This document shows positions 23,807 through 36,257 of a stretch of DNA of 64,000 nt, piece after piece; positions within the stretch are counted from its first letter, which is position 1, and every line of letters begins with the position of its first letter. Position numbers and translations under genes: made by a program. The stretch lies in the NCBI GenBank assembly GCA_003313425.1, contig NHZP01000032.1, positions 372,001-436,000 on the forward strand, given 5' to 3'. A model generated the notes under the pieces. That model saw only the letters and a program-made list of their open reading frames with translations, had not been told where the DNA came from and did not search any database. Origin of the DNA: Pseudopyrenochaeta lycopersici (Eukaryota > Ascomycota > Dothideomycetes > Pleosporales > Pseudopyrenochaetaceae).

Positions 23807-26079
23807 CTACTGCCAGCTTGAAGCGGGTGTGGGTGATGGCAGGGACGGTGGTTGCTGCTGCTGCTGCTGCTGCTGTTGAAGACCCTCAGGATTGGGGACA
23901 TAAACTTGATCAGGCTGCTGGGGCTTTGGAGCCTCATCAGGCGCAGTGTACGGCGGCGTCGGAGCTGAGAAGAGTCCATTCGCTCGGGGCTGCACTTCTG
24001 GGTTGGCTGCTGATGGAAGCTGAGGTGCTACAGGAATGATGGGCGCAGGATATGGCTGTTGTGGAACGGCAGGGAGGCCATTTGAAATAGAAGCTGGCAG
24101 AGGCTGAACTGGTGCTGCTGGTTGTGGCAGTACCGCGGGAGCGGGTGCAGGCTCTGGTTGCCGGGGTGCGCCTATGCCTGCTAACGGCGCGCCGAATTGA
24201 CGTATATCTTGTTGTTCGACACCATTTTCCATATGCGTATCCTGTGGAGGATCGCTGGTCGTTGGAGCACTACGAGGGGGCACGGCACCTTTGCCATAGC
24301 GCAGAGTTACCATGAGCGTCTGAGGCTCTTCTTCCTCTTCCTCTTCCTCTTCCTCATCCGAATCTGTCCGTACGTCGTCATCATCATCGAGCACCATCTG
24401 GTCAGGCTCATCCTCATCTTCATCACCGCCGTCCCATGATGTTGCGTCGTCGTCGCCGTCCGAATCCAGAGTCTGGTTCAAGTTCCGTCCATTGGCGGTA
24501 CTCCTGTTGCCAGCACGGGTTGACCGACTATGTTGAGGCTCTTCGGAAACGTCTGATCGAACATAATCCCCAGTCGCTGGTGAGGCACGATCCGTGACCT
24601 GTCCACTGTGAAGGGTTTCGCCGTACAGACCAGTAGCCCGAGAGCGCACCTGGCGACCGCTGGCAGTGACAGTAGGACCAGATGGCGCCGCAGACGTCTC
24701 CCTGCCTGACTGTCGGCCAGATCGACGATATGGAATGTTGTCCGAGTCAAACTCCTCCTCGTCTGTAAATGTGTATCGCAGCCGCTTGCCGCGAGTGCGG
24801 CCTTCGTAGAGGGAGAAGCCAGGCTCGGGCCGTGTGAAGGCAGCAGTACGCTGGAGGCGGTACTCGCGGCGCTTCCTCTTCTATAGAACAATTAGTCTCA
24901 GTGCGTATAGCCGTACGCTACTACTTACGTTTTCTGAAGCCTCGAAGCGTGGGATGGCATTAACCATGCGCTCGCTGAGTGCCTTCGCCTCCTTGTGACC
25001 GTCCTCTTCTTCCAGCTTCTTCGCGAGGACCTGCAGCTCCTCAATAGACCCAGCAACACTGAACCACTGGACCTTCTTCAGCTTTGGATCGCTTTCACGA
25101 TAGATGCGGAAGTGGGTGTCATTCTGTCCTTCGACTAGCCAATACCGGCGTCTGTCGCCGTCGCGCCCCCAGGGCTGTACGGACAGGGGGATGTTGGTGT
25201 CGAGTCTATCCTTGGTTGTCCGTGACTTGTATGCATTGGCAATCATAGCCTTGACCTGCTCGTTTTGGTTTAAGCTCCAGAGGACGAGGGTGTGGAGGAG
25301 GGTGATCTAGGCATGGTCAATTACCAGTAGCAGCAGCACACCTCTGCACTTACGCGCTCAGTCGCCGCCATCGTATTAAAGCTGCGACCACCGCTTAGTG
25401 GGTTGCCTGTCCATTCGTGCGGCCATTGCGACTTTTGGGTTTGGATGGCTTCTTCTAGGGCGCGACCATAGTGACCTTTCCTGTGAAGCGCAACATTGTC
25501 AGCTCCGCATTATCTCAGGCGATTTGGCACAGCTATGCGACCGGGGTGCATGCAATTGTAAGGCGCGAGGGGGTGAGACTGACTCGACGGGCTTCTTGCG
25601 ATTGAGGACCAGACCCAGCAAGGCGCATAAGAGACCTTCGACATCAGCGGATGGCGGGCCTTCCAGGACGCCCTGCTCGATGTCCTGAGGCCCAACATGA
25701 GGGGCGCCACGGGGGAATGCGTCGTTGAAGCGCGACCGGAACATTACAATAAACTATGGCATCAATGTTAGCCATGTACTGGGGTCAGCGGAGACCCGCA
25801 ATGATGGGCCCGATGGCAGCGCGAAGCGACGCGACCGACGCGTCCAATACGTACAGCAATGTCTGGATTATCTTCTGGAACAAATTCATGCGGTGGCGAG
25901 GCCGGCCGTTTTCGTGGAGGCGGCGAGGGCGACCGATGTTTGAAGAAGGTCAGGATAGTGCCGTTCTTCTTCTTCTTTTTCTGGAGAGCGGGGTTTGCAC
26001 CATTCGCCGGCGCAACGTCTATGGGCATTTCATCGTCAGTCGACGGCGGAGAGGACAGCGAGGAGTCTGAGTCGACCAT
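23807..26079 (-). CDS. WHIM/DDT-type chromatin-remodelling-associated protein
   Basis: Five exons: 26079-25855, 25753-25584, 25480-25354, 25306-24929, 24880-23807; 657 residues, phases consistent. ATG 26079 is chosen because the longer frame starts with GTG. The N-terminus is Ser/Pro-rich with a Lys run and the segment ILTFFKHR. An acidic GPQDIEQGV-LL-ALL-LVLNR region (residues 85-130) then resembles a DDT/WHIM1 helical module. LHTLVLWSL follows, and then the WHIM2/WSD-like motif PWGRDGDRRRYWLVEG, which binds ISWI-type ATPases in known members. The C-terminal half is disordered: a KRKRR stretch, long Asp/Glu runs, Pro-rich sequence and polyGln. Nuclear function in nucleosome remodelling is inferred from the family. 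Confidence 0.85.
23851..23879 (-). repeat. CAG/CAA repeat encoding polyglutamine
   Basis: A run of CTG units on the plus strand (CAG with CAA ends on the coding strand) encodes about ten consecutive Gln close to the C-terminus of the WHIM-type protein. Length variation between strains is likely. Confidence 0.85.
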
Positions 26080-28365
26080 GGTTGCTGCTATTCGGGTTGA
26101 TGGTGGTGGTGGTCGGTGTGGAGGCTGTGAGGGAACGACGAACGGCGCACCGCTAGGCACGTATGAGGTAATCTCTATTTCGCTAGCAGACGTCGACTAG
26201 TTAGACCCTTGTATTGGCAGTTTTCAGACAATGCTTAGAATTTGTCAAAACAGGTCTTTGTGTGAAGCGGGGACGTTCACGGGGTTCTTGGCAGGAGCAG
26301 CAGTGGTAATGAGGAATATAGTCTATTCAATGAGGTACTCGAGGGCTACGTAGTGTGCCAGTGGTTCTCCATCTATGGCTGGTTTTCTTCAGCCCAAATC
26401 GAGATTGGAGGGAAAGATCTCTTTGACTCTCGCAACGTCGCCCAAGTACAATCCTAATCCCGAGCACAAATATTGCGCGTACCAGTTGGTGAGGACATGA
26501 CGTATGTTGGCGGCGTCTTGAGGTATTTAGTCGTGATAGTCAACCGGCGTTGGCCAAATACTATCATAGGGTCTACCCATGCACGACCATTATCAACAGC
26601 GCACGAATCTAGGACCCGTTGCCTTTGCGATGTTGAGAGTGAGTGTTTTCAGTGATAATCTGTGCGGTTTGTCATCTGTACAGTCACCTAAAGCCTTCAC
26701 GACTGATGGTTTTCGTGAAGCAGTTCGAAGGGAAGTAGCTCAGGAGCAGGTCCGACCCCCCGGAACGCTCCCAGATTGCGGGGGAATTGAGCGAGAAGCC
26801 CACCACTTCTCATTGCGACATCATCGTACGCGATAATCAGGTCGTGTTGGTGTTCGTTTGACCCAAAGGACGTCTTGGCCGGTATTCCCTTCTCTTTTCA
26901 AGCAAAAGTCGCATCACATAGGGAAAAAAAGCGCCAGGTTTGGGAGGACCAGTGACGAAACCTAGGTTGAGTGTTCTGGTGTAGTTGCACTGCGTGGAGG
27001 GAAGCTTGCGTTGACTGGAGGTTCGCTGGTGCTCGTCGCATGTTAGGCCGATCTCACAATCAGCCCGAGCGATCGTGGGGCTGCAGCGTGCGCTCCAAAC
27101 AGCTAATGCAACCACATGCCTGCATAACTTATAAAACGTCACAATTATCACAAGACAGGCGGTCAGAACAGAAATGAAGAGCTGAAGGAGACGAGAGACG
27201 CAGCAATAGGTAGAGACGCGATGGAAGAGAATAAGAGTGAGGCTGGACAAGGGGCAAGATATGCGATAATTGCGAGTGGGGTAACAGCTGGCCTGAAAGC
27301 GTTGTTGGAATGTGGTTGAGCGTGGAAGACGGCCATGGAGGACTTGAGGTGGAGTCGAGCTTGGAGGCACGCTTACCAAGTCACGTGCGTTCTTGTACAC
27401 TCTGCACTTTGGTTGCCACCATCTCTTGGTATTCACGATCTGATTCAATGGGGGCTTTTTATAGTAATCTGGGCCTGGAGTGGATGCATCGCGGATCAAG
27501 GATGAAATGCAGGGGTTTCTAGCATGCGAGGGTGAGGGTGGTAGTAATATAGGAGTGTACGGGTAGGCAGTTTTGTGCCCTGGGAACTTAATATCGGACA
27601 CGGTTGCAGACGTCGAGCGCGTTTGATCAGGGTTCCTCCTCCGGCAAGTCGAGGAGTCTGGAAGGCGGCGAGAAGGAGGGCTATTCCTGATTGCGGCAAC
27701 ATTCTCGGTCGCGGTGCACTAGAGGAAGCACCAACGAAACGGGCGGTTGCTGTTGAGGACGGCGGTGCTGAAACATGGGCAAGAGTGGTTGTGGTTGTTT
27801 GAGACGAGCGACGACATGATGACGGTGAATGGACCAACACGAGGGCGACGGCTGCTGGGGGCGCGCGCGCAGACACGACGCAAGACAGTTGAGCAGAGCG
27901 GCAAGGGATGTATTGGGGCGGGCTGGCTTGTCGAATGTGGAGCGCGCGCCGGCAGAGGTGTTGGTGGGCGGCAAGCCCCGGATCTCTGGCCAGTGGTCCC
28001 GCAGTGTCAGGACGGCGTTTCGGGCGCTGATCAGCGATTTGACCGTTGAAGCCACCCAAAAGGCCGGCCCATGGTGGAAGAATCCAGGGCTGCGACGCGT
28101 AGGGCCCTTTCTTTTTGAGCCGCGACCGCCCACAATTGCGAAACGTCGCTGTCCTCTTCTCTGCTCGCTGCTCGACGCTGGACTTGTTTTTTTTTTTGAC
28201 AGCTGGGCGCCGATCCTCCCGTGCCAGGCCATCCAGCATTGCGTGCATGAGTTCGCGGTATCGATAAATATTCCCTGCACACGGCACACCACTCGCCATC
28301 ACGCCCGTCTGGCCATTCCTCCTGCCCCCCCCCTTACCCCCTCCCACAACGTCACGCCCGCCAAC
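26080..28365. promoter_or_regulatory. Long divergent intergenic/promoter region
   Basis: About 2.3 kb separates the divergent starts of the WHIM gene (minus) and the BAR gene (plus). The right half is GC-rich and full of long overlapping open frames on both strands (for example 27496-28569 minus and 27829-28680 plus), which lack domain content and mostly start at non-ATG codons. A T-run near 28190 and a C-rich pyrimidine tract (28319-28350) just before the BAR start codon look like a fungal core-promoter/leader CT-box. No real gene is supported. Confidence 0.5.
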
Positions 28366-29878
28366 ATGAACATCAACAAGAAATTCGACCGGCTGAAGCA
28401 ATGGACCAACGAGAAGATGGGCGCAGAGGCCCGCACCGGCCTGTCGGACGAGTTCAAGGCGCTCGAGGTGGAGATGAACCTGCGTCATGAGGGTATGCAG
28501 CCGCCCCTGCAGGCACGACGCAGTCAGATGCTGACCACGGCCAGGCATGGACAAGATGCAGCGCTCCATGGCCGTCTACGTCAAGTCGCTCTCCAAGCGC
28601 GCAGAGGGCGACGACAAGGAGAAGCAGCTGCCCGGCGGCCATCTGGGCTCCTCCATGGTCACCCACGGCGAGGACTTTGAGCCGGACTCGGAGTTTGGCA
28701 ACTGCCTGTCCTGTGCGTATCTCTGATCCCATTGCTGCACTGCGCAGTCCACTGACGGCACCAGCGCTGGGCCGCGCAAACGAGCGACTGGCCCGCGTGC
28801 AGGAGACGTATGTTGCGAGTGCCACGACGTCATGGCTCGAGGGCCTGGAGCGCTCGCTGGTGCAGATGAAAGAGTACCAGGTACGGCCGCTCCCCTCCCA
28901 GGCCAATTGACCCCGCTGATCGGATTGCAGGCCACGCGGAAGAAGCTCGAGACGCGCCGCCTCGCCTACGACACCTCGCTCGCCAAGATGCAGAAGACGA
29001 AGAAGGAGGACTTCCGCATGGAGGAGGAGCTGCGCGCCCAAAAGGCAAAGTACGAGGAGACCAGCGAAGACGTCTTCCGGCGCATGCAGGACATCAAGGA
29101 GGCCGAGGTCGACATGGTCCAGGACCTGACCGCCTTCCTCGAGGCCGAGTTGAGCTACCACGACCGCTGCCGCGAGATTCTGCTCAACGTCAAGCGGGAG
29201 TGGCCGGTTCGGTGAGCGCCCGACGACTCGTCCGCAAAAGGAAACCATCTGCTGACCCTGCACAGCGAGACACGCACGCCCGCTACCCGGCCCGCCCGCT
29301 CCCGCTCCGTCACTGCCCACGGATACGCAGACCGCTTCAACCCAGTCGAAGAAGAGCCCGAGCCCGAGCCTGCCCGCATCACCATCCCCAAGCTGGGCGC
29401 CCGCAGCCGCTCGCCTGCTTCAGACACACACTCGTCGGGCGGATACCCGCTCCGCCCCTCGCTCAGTCGCACCTCCACCTACGAGAGCACCTCCAACGGA
29501 TACCGCGACGATTCTCCGGCCCGCCGACTGACCCGCGTACCCACCGATTCCGCCACCATATCCTCGAGCCGCAGCAACCTCCGCCCGGTCCGCCAGGCGA
29601 ACACATTCGCCGACGATTACGAGGACGATTACGCCCCTTCCAATGGCAGCGGCCACCGACGCGACCGATCTCCCCCTAGTCCCGATACCGCGTCCTCTAC
29701 TGGTAGCGCTCGTGGCAGTGCCATGTCACGAGCAGCGAGCTGGGCCGCGCCCAATGCCGGTGGGACGGAAAAGAAGGCCCCTCCACCACCACCGCCATCG
29801 AGGGCAAAGAAGCCGCCGCCACCTCCGCCGCCAATGAAGCGAAGTGCGTTGAGTGCCTCTGAATTAGCACGATACTGA
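28366..29878 (+). CDS. BAR-domain protein, endophilin/amphiphysin-like
   Basis: Exons 28366-28492, 28545-28712, 28765-28880, 28931-29211 and 29266-29878 give 434 residues; introns of 50-54 nt. Residues 1 to about 230 form a BAR domain: an amphipathic N-terminal helix (MNINKKFDRLKQW), LGRANERLARVQETYV, and the long coiled helices around ATRKKLETRRLAYD and FLEAELSYHDRC. The rest is Ser/Arg/Pro-rich with two polyproline runs, and the protein ends in KRSALSASELARY. No SH3 domain is encoded before the stop. BAR proteins bind and bend membranes in endocytosis; the polyproline tail may recruit SH3 partners. ATG 28366 begins the conserved helix. Confidence 0.92.
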
Positions 29879-30563
29879 TTTTCCACATTCTCATCTGCTG
29901 TTCTTCTTTGGCTTACAGAGCGTGTTGTGCAGGGCCAATATCAAAGTCCGCAAGAGTTGTCACTTTGTAGGACGGCCTCTAACAAGAGAAAAACCGAGAT
30001 GCAGGTACACAGTTGCACTGCGAACGCATAAGATTGGGTGAAAAGCGAGTCTGGGTCGGACTGCAGTGCAGTCCAGCGCATACTTTGTTCCGTCATGGGT
30101 TTGTATCATACATTTTCAACGGCGTTGGGGAGCCCGAGTTTTAGAAGCGGAACTGCATATTTACGAACAACTGCCAAAGCCGCCTCGGCACAGCTTACTG
30201 AGGCCAAGCATCTATACATTTTTTTTTCCCCCAATACACCACACTTCCCCTAATTGTCATCGCAAGTGAAGTGTAATCTCAAACTGGCATTGATAAAACG
30301 AAGGTACTCGTACACAACCAGCAATAGTTTGTAGCAAAGAAAGGAAAATAAAAAAAAATAACCAAAAATGTGAGTAAAATATACCTCCTAGTCTAGAAAG
30401 TAACCTGGTTTGCCTTGTTCCCAACTCTTGTACATATCCACACCCACACCACCACGCACCACATCCCTACAATACCCCCCAGGATGGTAAAAGGAAAAAG
30501 AAAAAAACAGGGGAGAGAGCAAAATAATCACGTGCCGTCTCGACAAAACAATACAGCATGACG
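29879..30563. other. Intergenic between convergent genes
   Basis: 3' flanks of the BAR gene and of the Zn2Cys6 regulator; A/T-rich runs near 30220 and 30345. A plus-strand frame can continue past a possible intron beyond 29845, but the natural stop at 29876 gives a better protein end. No separate gene seen. Confidence 0.5.
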
Positions 30564-33155
30564 CTAATTCTCGAATTTCTGCGGCTGCGAGTGGAAATTC
30601 CAATTCTCCTATACCATGTGTTAGTTTGCTGATCCAAAACTCGTACAAGGGGAAAAATAAGGGGACGGTTACCCATTGTTGCAGCCCTCCATTCGGACTC
30701 GCTGTGCCAAAGTCAGATTGGCCCTGTGCCGCCGTGTCCACAGGCACGAATATGGCGCCCGTGTCCTGGTTGGCCGCCGCCATCCCCGAGAAGATGTCAA
30801 AATCATCGGGGTTCCCACCGCCATTCAGACTACCGAGGAGGCTGTCAAAATCCACGTTTAGATTTTCCAGTCCCCCACCGGTAGGGGTGCGCTGCAGTTG
30901 GTTGTGAATCGTTGGCGTCTGCTGCCCGACGCCGAAGCTGGGCGATGTGACGGATGAAAAGGATGGGAGGGGTTGTAGTGTTGGATGCTGTTGCGGTGCT
31001 ATTTGTTGCCGTTTTTTGTTGAAGCCCTTCATCACGTAAAAGGCTTCGAGATTCTCTTTTACTGTCCAGAGCAGATCGTTACATCGCTCCCGCACGCCTA
31101 CGCCGTAGCAATGACCGAAGATGTGATCAATGATGGTTGCCATGCGTTCTTTACGTGGGAGGTCTGGTGTGCGGTACAGCTCGGTCAGCAGTAGAAGAAT
31201 AGCGTGGTATTGTTGGTAGGTTGTTGAATACCATGCCCACGAGCTCAGCGAGGGGAGCGTATCGAGCGTTGCGCCAATCTCAAGAGTCGTCAAGGCTGCA
31301 GTAAGGAGGACATCTCGCAGCCGATTCTCAGACTCAGAGCGCGGCTGGTGGGATGTTTGGGGGAGATGGCGATACAGCAACATAGAGTCACAGCGCGCCA
31401 TAAGCAGTGTTGCCACTAGTCCTGCATAGCGCTGAATCGGCATTGTAGGATCGAGATATTGCAGGTATTTGCTCTGGATCTGACGTTTGCGCGCTTCTAC
31501 ACGTGCTCGAAGATCGTGAAGTGTGATGTGCTTACGGTCCATTTCGATCCTGCCGCGAAAAATGAGACGATGGATCTCGTTGCATTCGTAGCGAATGAGC
31601 GATAATGTGACATCTGACCAGCCATTGGCCGATTGTGGGTTCTGCTGCCAACTCGGGCTACCAAACTCGAACACATCATCGTCCACATTCAATGGCAGTG
31701 CAATGTCGAAGTCGTCTGCTCGTATTGACGGATGCGGGCCTTGTGCTTCTGCCGTTTTAAAATCCAGGAAGCAGATTTGATACCAGAGTAGTGATCTAAC
31801 GTGCCGTTGCAGAGGTGTTAAACTAGTCGCTGAGCTATGACTGAGACGGTGTATGCCGATGCATTGTGCTAAACGGACAAGAGCGCCAACTACAACGGAC
31901 GTTGCTCGTGAGATCTGCGCTCTACAAAGGGGAATCTAGTACTATTAGCATAGATAACTGCCAAAGTTGCCAAGTTTCGTACCAGATAGATAGCAAGAGC
32001 TTGGAGCGTCCGAATATTAGATGTCTTCGCCCAGTTTGCACGAAGCAAAGCTCGTTCTGTCGCTTTTTGCAGCCTCAAGAATAAGTCTTCTTTTGTGATG
32101 CCGAATTGCGATTTTGCTTGGAAAGGTGACACTGATGCTGCAGCTGCCATACAAACTGCCAGGATCAATGCAGTGCATGAATTTTGGTTCGGGTTGCCGA
32201 TCTCGATGTTCATCCAAAATCGATCAAATAGTCGCCTGAAAGAGGGAAGATGCAACACGTGTGCCAGAGGGCTAACGGCTTCAGTATACCGCTGTACTAA
32301 CGCTTCTGCCTCCATTTTGGTCGGCAGTTGTGGCGGTTCCACATCGTTGTTGTGGTGCACAGATAACGAGCCTCCAAGCAACAAGTTCAATGACGGCGCC
32401 AGTGAGGGCATCTGCTCCGCCGACAAAAGGGCTGAGGATTGTGGTGCTCTTTGGCTTGCCATTGACGGTGATGAAGTGTAGCTCTCAGAAAGGAGCTTGC
32501 CCAACTAGACATACCAATTCAGTCTTCGTTCAATAAGAGGTGAGATTGACGCAGCACAGAGGTAAGCGGAGAGGGCAAACAGTACCTCTTCGGCATACTG
32601 GGGGCGAAAAAATCCAGTGACATTTTCGCAAATAATCATTCTCCCGATCCGGATCGTGAGGTCAGTCGCAATCTGATCTTCGTCATCGTTCTCGTCCTCG
32701 TAAACATCGTCTTGCGTCTCTTCGGGTTCGGCAGGCAACGTTTCCCATGCATCTCCATCGGCCTCGACATCCTGCTGATACGCTTCCCACTCATAATCTC
32801 GGGGTGGCGTTCCAGGCGTGGTGGAAGTGTCGACTGTATTTGAGATGTCGTACTGATCAGGCAGACTCGATGAGCTTTGCGTGCGCACAGGAAGATCCTT
32901 GGTCCAGTCCGGAATAGTGACACCGGTTCCACTTTTACTCGTGGCACGCTCCCTCTGCTCTCTCTCTTTCTTGCGCGCAGCACTCTCGGGGACGGTGATG
33001 AAGATGCATTCTCGTCCGAAGGCTGTGCAGTTCTGGCAAGGGTGGGTTTTGGAGCATCGTGATTTTCGAGTGCGGCATTCGACGCAGGAATTGATGGGGC
33101 GTGGATTTCTCCTACGAACCACTCGGGACTGCAAGACCTGTCCTTGTTCGGGCAT
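30564..33155 (-). CDS. Zn2Cys6 binuclear-cluster transcription factor with fungal-specific TF domain
   Basis: Exons 33155-32586, 32504-31983, 31935-30673 and 30608-30564 give 799 residues; introns 81, 47 and 64 nt, all phase 0. The Cys spacing C24-x2-C27-x6-C34-x5-C40-x2-C43-x6-C50 is the canonical binuclear cluster, followed by a basic linker and a very acidic segment near residues 140-165. The middle-homology domain covers roughly residues 250-600, including LHLPSFRRLFDRFW, IPLCRAQISRA and GIHRL. A Gln/Gly/Asn-rich tail ends in a 14-residue last exon (ENWNFHSQPQKFEN). It is a nuclear DNA-binding regulator; the target pathway cannot be read from the sequence. Its 5' end faces the 3' end of vps45. 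Confidence 0.93.
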
Positions 33156-33715
33156 GTCTCATGATGCTCATTTTCGAGCCATTTGTTGAGGTTTGAGGTT
33201 CGCTCGGTGGTGGAGAAGGGCGATCGGAAGTCGGCCCGTTGGGGAACCTTGTTATCTTAATACTGAGTCTGTGGCTGATCATCACGTGACCCTCGTAACT
33301 CAGCCTTCCCTTGTGCGAGCGTCTTGCCTTGATCGAGGTTAGTGTATCTGGTAGTTACAAAATTTTCGCCGCCTTTCGGACTGCTGCAGGTACCAGATTA
33401 CTGGGCCAGCAGCTGGTTGCGTGAACCAAGAACGATAGCGAGGCCTCCGGCGAATTATGGAGCTGCAATTTGACGGGGGTATGTGCGTTCCGTGCGAAAC
33501 CCGGATGTGAGAAGTTGCTTGAGGCATTTTGTTCAATACATCATATAAAGCTACCCTCCTTGCGCGATAATTTGACAGCCGAACAAGCAACTTCACCCGC
33601 ACTGGAGACCAACTTATACCACAGACTCCACCCATTGCATACATTACACGCGCGTACGGAGAAGCAGTTTCATGCCAAGAGAAATGCGAAGCTATACATA
33701 ATCAGCATTTCCACA
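33156..33715. promoter_or_regulatory. Promoter region of the Zn2Cys6 gene
   Basis: 560 bases upstream of the regulator and downstream of vps45, both on the minus strand. No gene-like frame. Confidence 0.45.
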
Positions 33716-35652
33716 TTACCTGCCCACCTCCCGTTTCAACCGGGCTGCGGCTGATGTAGCGGGAGGCTCAGGCCAAGAATCTACGGCATCTTCAACCTCT
33801 TCCAAGAATGAGGTGCTATTATGCACCGTAGTACCACCGAGTACGACTCGGATGCCAGGTGAGCTCGCATTGACCTGCGCAACCATCTTGGCCTCTTCAT
33901 ACGTCGTTCCGCCCACTATAAAGACAATGATGTCTTGTGCCTTATCCTTGGTCGACCCACCGCCTTCTACAAACGGGTAAAGTTGTTGGCTCAGTCTCCC
34001 TTTGATCATATCCTGTATTGTAGCCTCAAGACGTGGTGAATGCTGTGTGTATACATTCTCGACTCCTTTGAGGCCCTTCAAACGATCTCGTGCACCGCCA
34101 AAGAATGAACCTGGTTGGAACAAATCTGGCACTCCACCTGCTGCAGTAGTTGCTTGTAGCGAGTCATGATAGGTAAGAAGTTTTGTGATGAGATTGATGC
34201 GCTGTCGCGATAGACCGCCAGCGACATTGAGTAGATCCAGCAGCATAGCGGTCGAGTTTGAGGAAGTCTTAGAGTATCGCAATGCGTAGATTGCCACGAG
34301 TCGAAGTTTGTTGTTGGCAGGGACTTTCGGGTCTTGAATAATCTTTTGCAATGCTTTCACGTCATTTGAATGATTGTCTGTACATGCCAGGCTCTGTTCA
34401 AGCTCGCTGATATCCAGAAGGCTCTCCTCTCCGACTCTTCGACTTAGCTCGCCGACCAGGGTGACATGCTTTGTGACATTCCCAGAGAGCTTCCGGAACT
34501 CAGGGAAGTCTTCAATGAAGCGCTTCATATCTGCTATCGAGTCGAGTTTTTGAGATCCTTGTTGTTTGGAGGCGAATTGCTCGACATATTCTTTAGCGTT
34601 CTGTCCCAGGTCGCCAAAGTTGAGGTACATGTTCTTTTTGAAGAAGGGATCTTGATCCTGCGAAAGAACAATCTCCTTCAACTCAGGCCGTACTTCGGGT
34701 ACATCGCGTAGATCCACCCTTCCATTATTGATGCCTAGTAGTTCATGAACCATCGCCTGGTAAGTCCACTGTGTTAACAATGGCGTGACAGGGTCATCTC
34801 GCCGATCTACGATCAGAAGTATGGGAGGTGTATCCGTTTTACGGAAGTCGAACAATTGATCTTCCTGTGTCATATGATATCGGACTTCTGTGGCCAACTT
34901 CTTCACCAACAGGCTGTTCTTTTGATATCGAATCAATGGCTTCTTTTTGAGTGCTAGGAGGAGTGCCATCACAGCCTCGGTTGATCTTTGAAGTGCGTCC
35001 TGATTCCACGAGTCGGGGCTCGTGCTCCATATCCTATGATCTGGAAAGCCAAGATTGAGAGACATGAGATCGGGGTTGATGACGAGGAAGTCGGCGAAGT
35101 ACTCTTGCACAGCGCGAACAACTTCGTGGTCGTCCGCTTCCGCTAGTCGCTCTAACGACGACTTCTTGATAATGTTGCTGAAATCTTGAAAAGTCAACAA
35201 TCACTTTGGCACGTGTGACCCGCCCGATGCCTTACATATATTGTATTCGCCGTACTTCGGTTCTCGCAGCTCCTCGATCAAGCCCTGTATTGACTCCGGA
35301 GACGGTCGAACGAAGCATAGGCAACGAAGATGGCGCATCTTCTCTCGTTTCTGATTGTCTAATCGGCTTCATCGCATTAGCCATGTATCGTTAGGACGTT
35401 CGGTAGGGAGGGGTACTCTGTGAGGTAGACCTCATGATTGAGGAGGGCGGACTGCGTCGTCGCGGTCGATACTATCGAGACCTGGAAAGCATTAGTGCCT
35501 GAAATCCTTGTATACGGTAGAGAAGACAAACCCACAGTCTCATTGTCAAGCAAGAGGATCTTCATCTTCGCCGCGGAGGTGCCTGTCGCAGCGCTGTCTC
35601 CGACTGACACCATCTTCGTGATGTAGCCGGAGACGGCCTGTACGATATCCAT
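33716..35652 (-). CDS. vps45: Vacuolar protein sorting-associated protein 45 (Sec1/Munc18 family)
   Basis: Exons 35652-35536, 35481-35417, 35366-35236 and 35184-33716 give 593 residues, close to the ~577 of yeast Vps45. The N-terminus (MDIVQAVSGYITKM, then KILLLDNETV) and the conserved run MRHLRCLCFVRPSPESIQ, EELREPKYGEYNIYFSN and EVVRAVQEYFADF are diagnostic, as are DRRDDPVTPLLTQWTYQAMVHEL and IVFIVGGTTYEEA. Introns are 50-54 nt; the junction LTD|RLDNQKREK confirms the second. Vps45 binds the SNARE Tlg2/Pep12-type syntaxins and promotes Golgi/endosome-to-vacuole fusion. No missing key region is seen. Confidence 0.97.
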
Positions 35653-36257
35653 GGCTGAAGCAAAGTGTGGCCTTGTGCAGTATCGTCTTTTAACTCTTCA
35701 GCTATATCGGTGCCTGTGAAGTTCGCAGCTCCATGTCGGCGCAGTCAGTGGTGGAGCTGGGATGTGGCTTGAGCTCCCAGAGGATGGCCGCTAGCGACGC
35801 AAGCGCCAAGCCATACGTTCACGAAACCTCTCCAGGTCTCTATTGCTGACGTTGTGCCTCCTCTGTGCAGATTACTAATGTCCGTCCATGAAATTTATAA
35901 CATTGCATTGCGGGTCTCTTGATCAGCAAACAGGATGTCTATATACCCCGCTGCGGGGTATGTTGGCATCATACCAGACAACGCCTACTTCCACATCATC
36001 AGTCATATACGTTCGAGGACATCGGAAGCTTCGTTTATAGCTCTTTGATCATTATCTTCCAGATTTGAGAGCCCTTGCATAATCTTTCGTCTGGAAGTAA
36101 ATGGTATAGCCTTGCAATTGCGCCATTTGCAGTGACGTAGGTACTTGCTGGTTGAATCACATACCGAGGAGGACCTTAAATAACTCAGTCTTTCCATCTT
36201 ACGAAACCCCGTTTCAAAACTCCATCAACTAAAAACTTGTTCTCGAAGTCACTGGCA
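35653..36257. promoter_or_regulatory. Divergent promoter region
   Basis: Separates vps45 (minus) from the epimerase-like gene (plus). No open frame of interest. Confidence 0.45.

Noticed and set aside
26837..27601. Minus-strand frame of 254 codons
   Set aside because: Starts at GTG, unlike eukaryotic genes, and has no recognisable content; lies in the divergent promoter.
27496..28569. Long minus-strand open frame (357 codons) opposite the BAR gene 5' region
   Set aside because: GC-rich low-complexity sequence, no domain, and it overlaps the true first exons of the BAR gene on the other strand.
28454..29320. 288-codon minus frame inside the BAR gene
   Set aside because: Antisense shadow of well-spliced BAR exons.
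29845..30030. Possible extra intron and C-terminal exon for the BAR gene
   Set aside because: A GT-AG pair (about 29843-29918) keeps a frame open to near 30030, but it encodes no SH3 or other domain and the earlier stop gives a natural ending.
32505..32584. In-frame continuation LFALSAYLCAA of the Zn2Cys6 first exon
   Set aside because: Fits an 81-nt phase-0 intron; splicing joins the conserved RPQYAEE to LGKLLSES.
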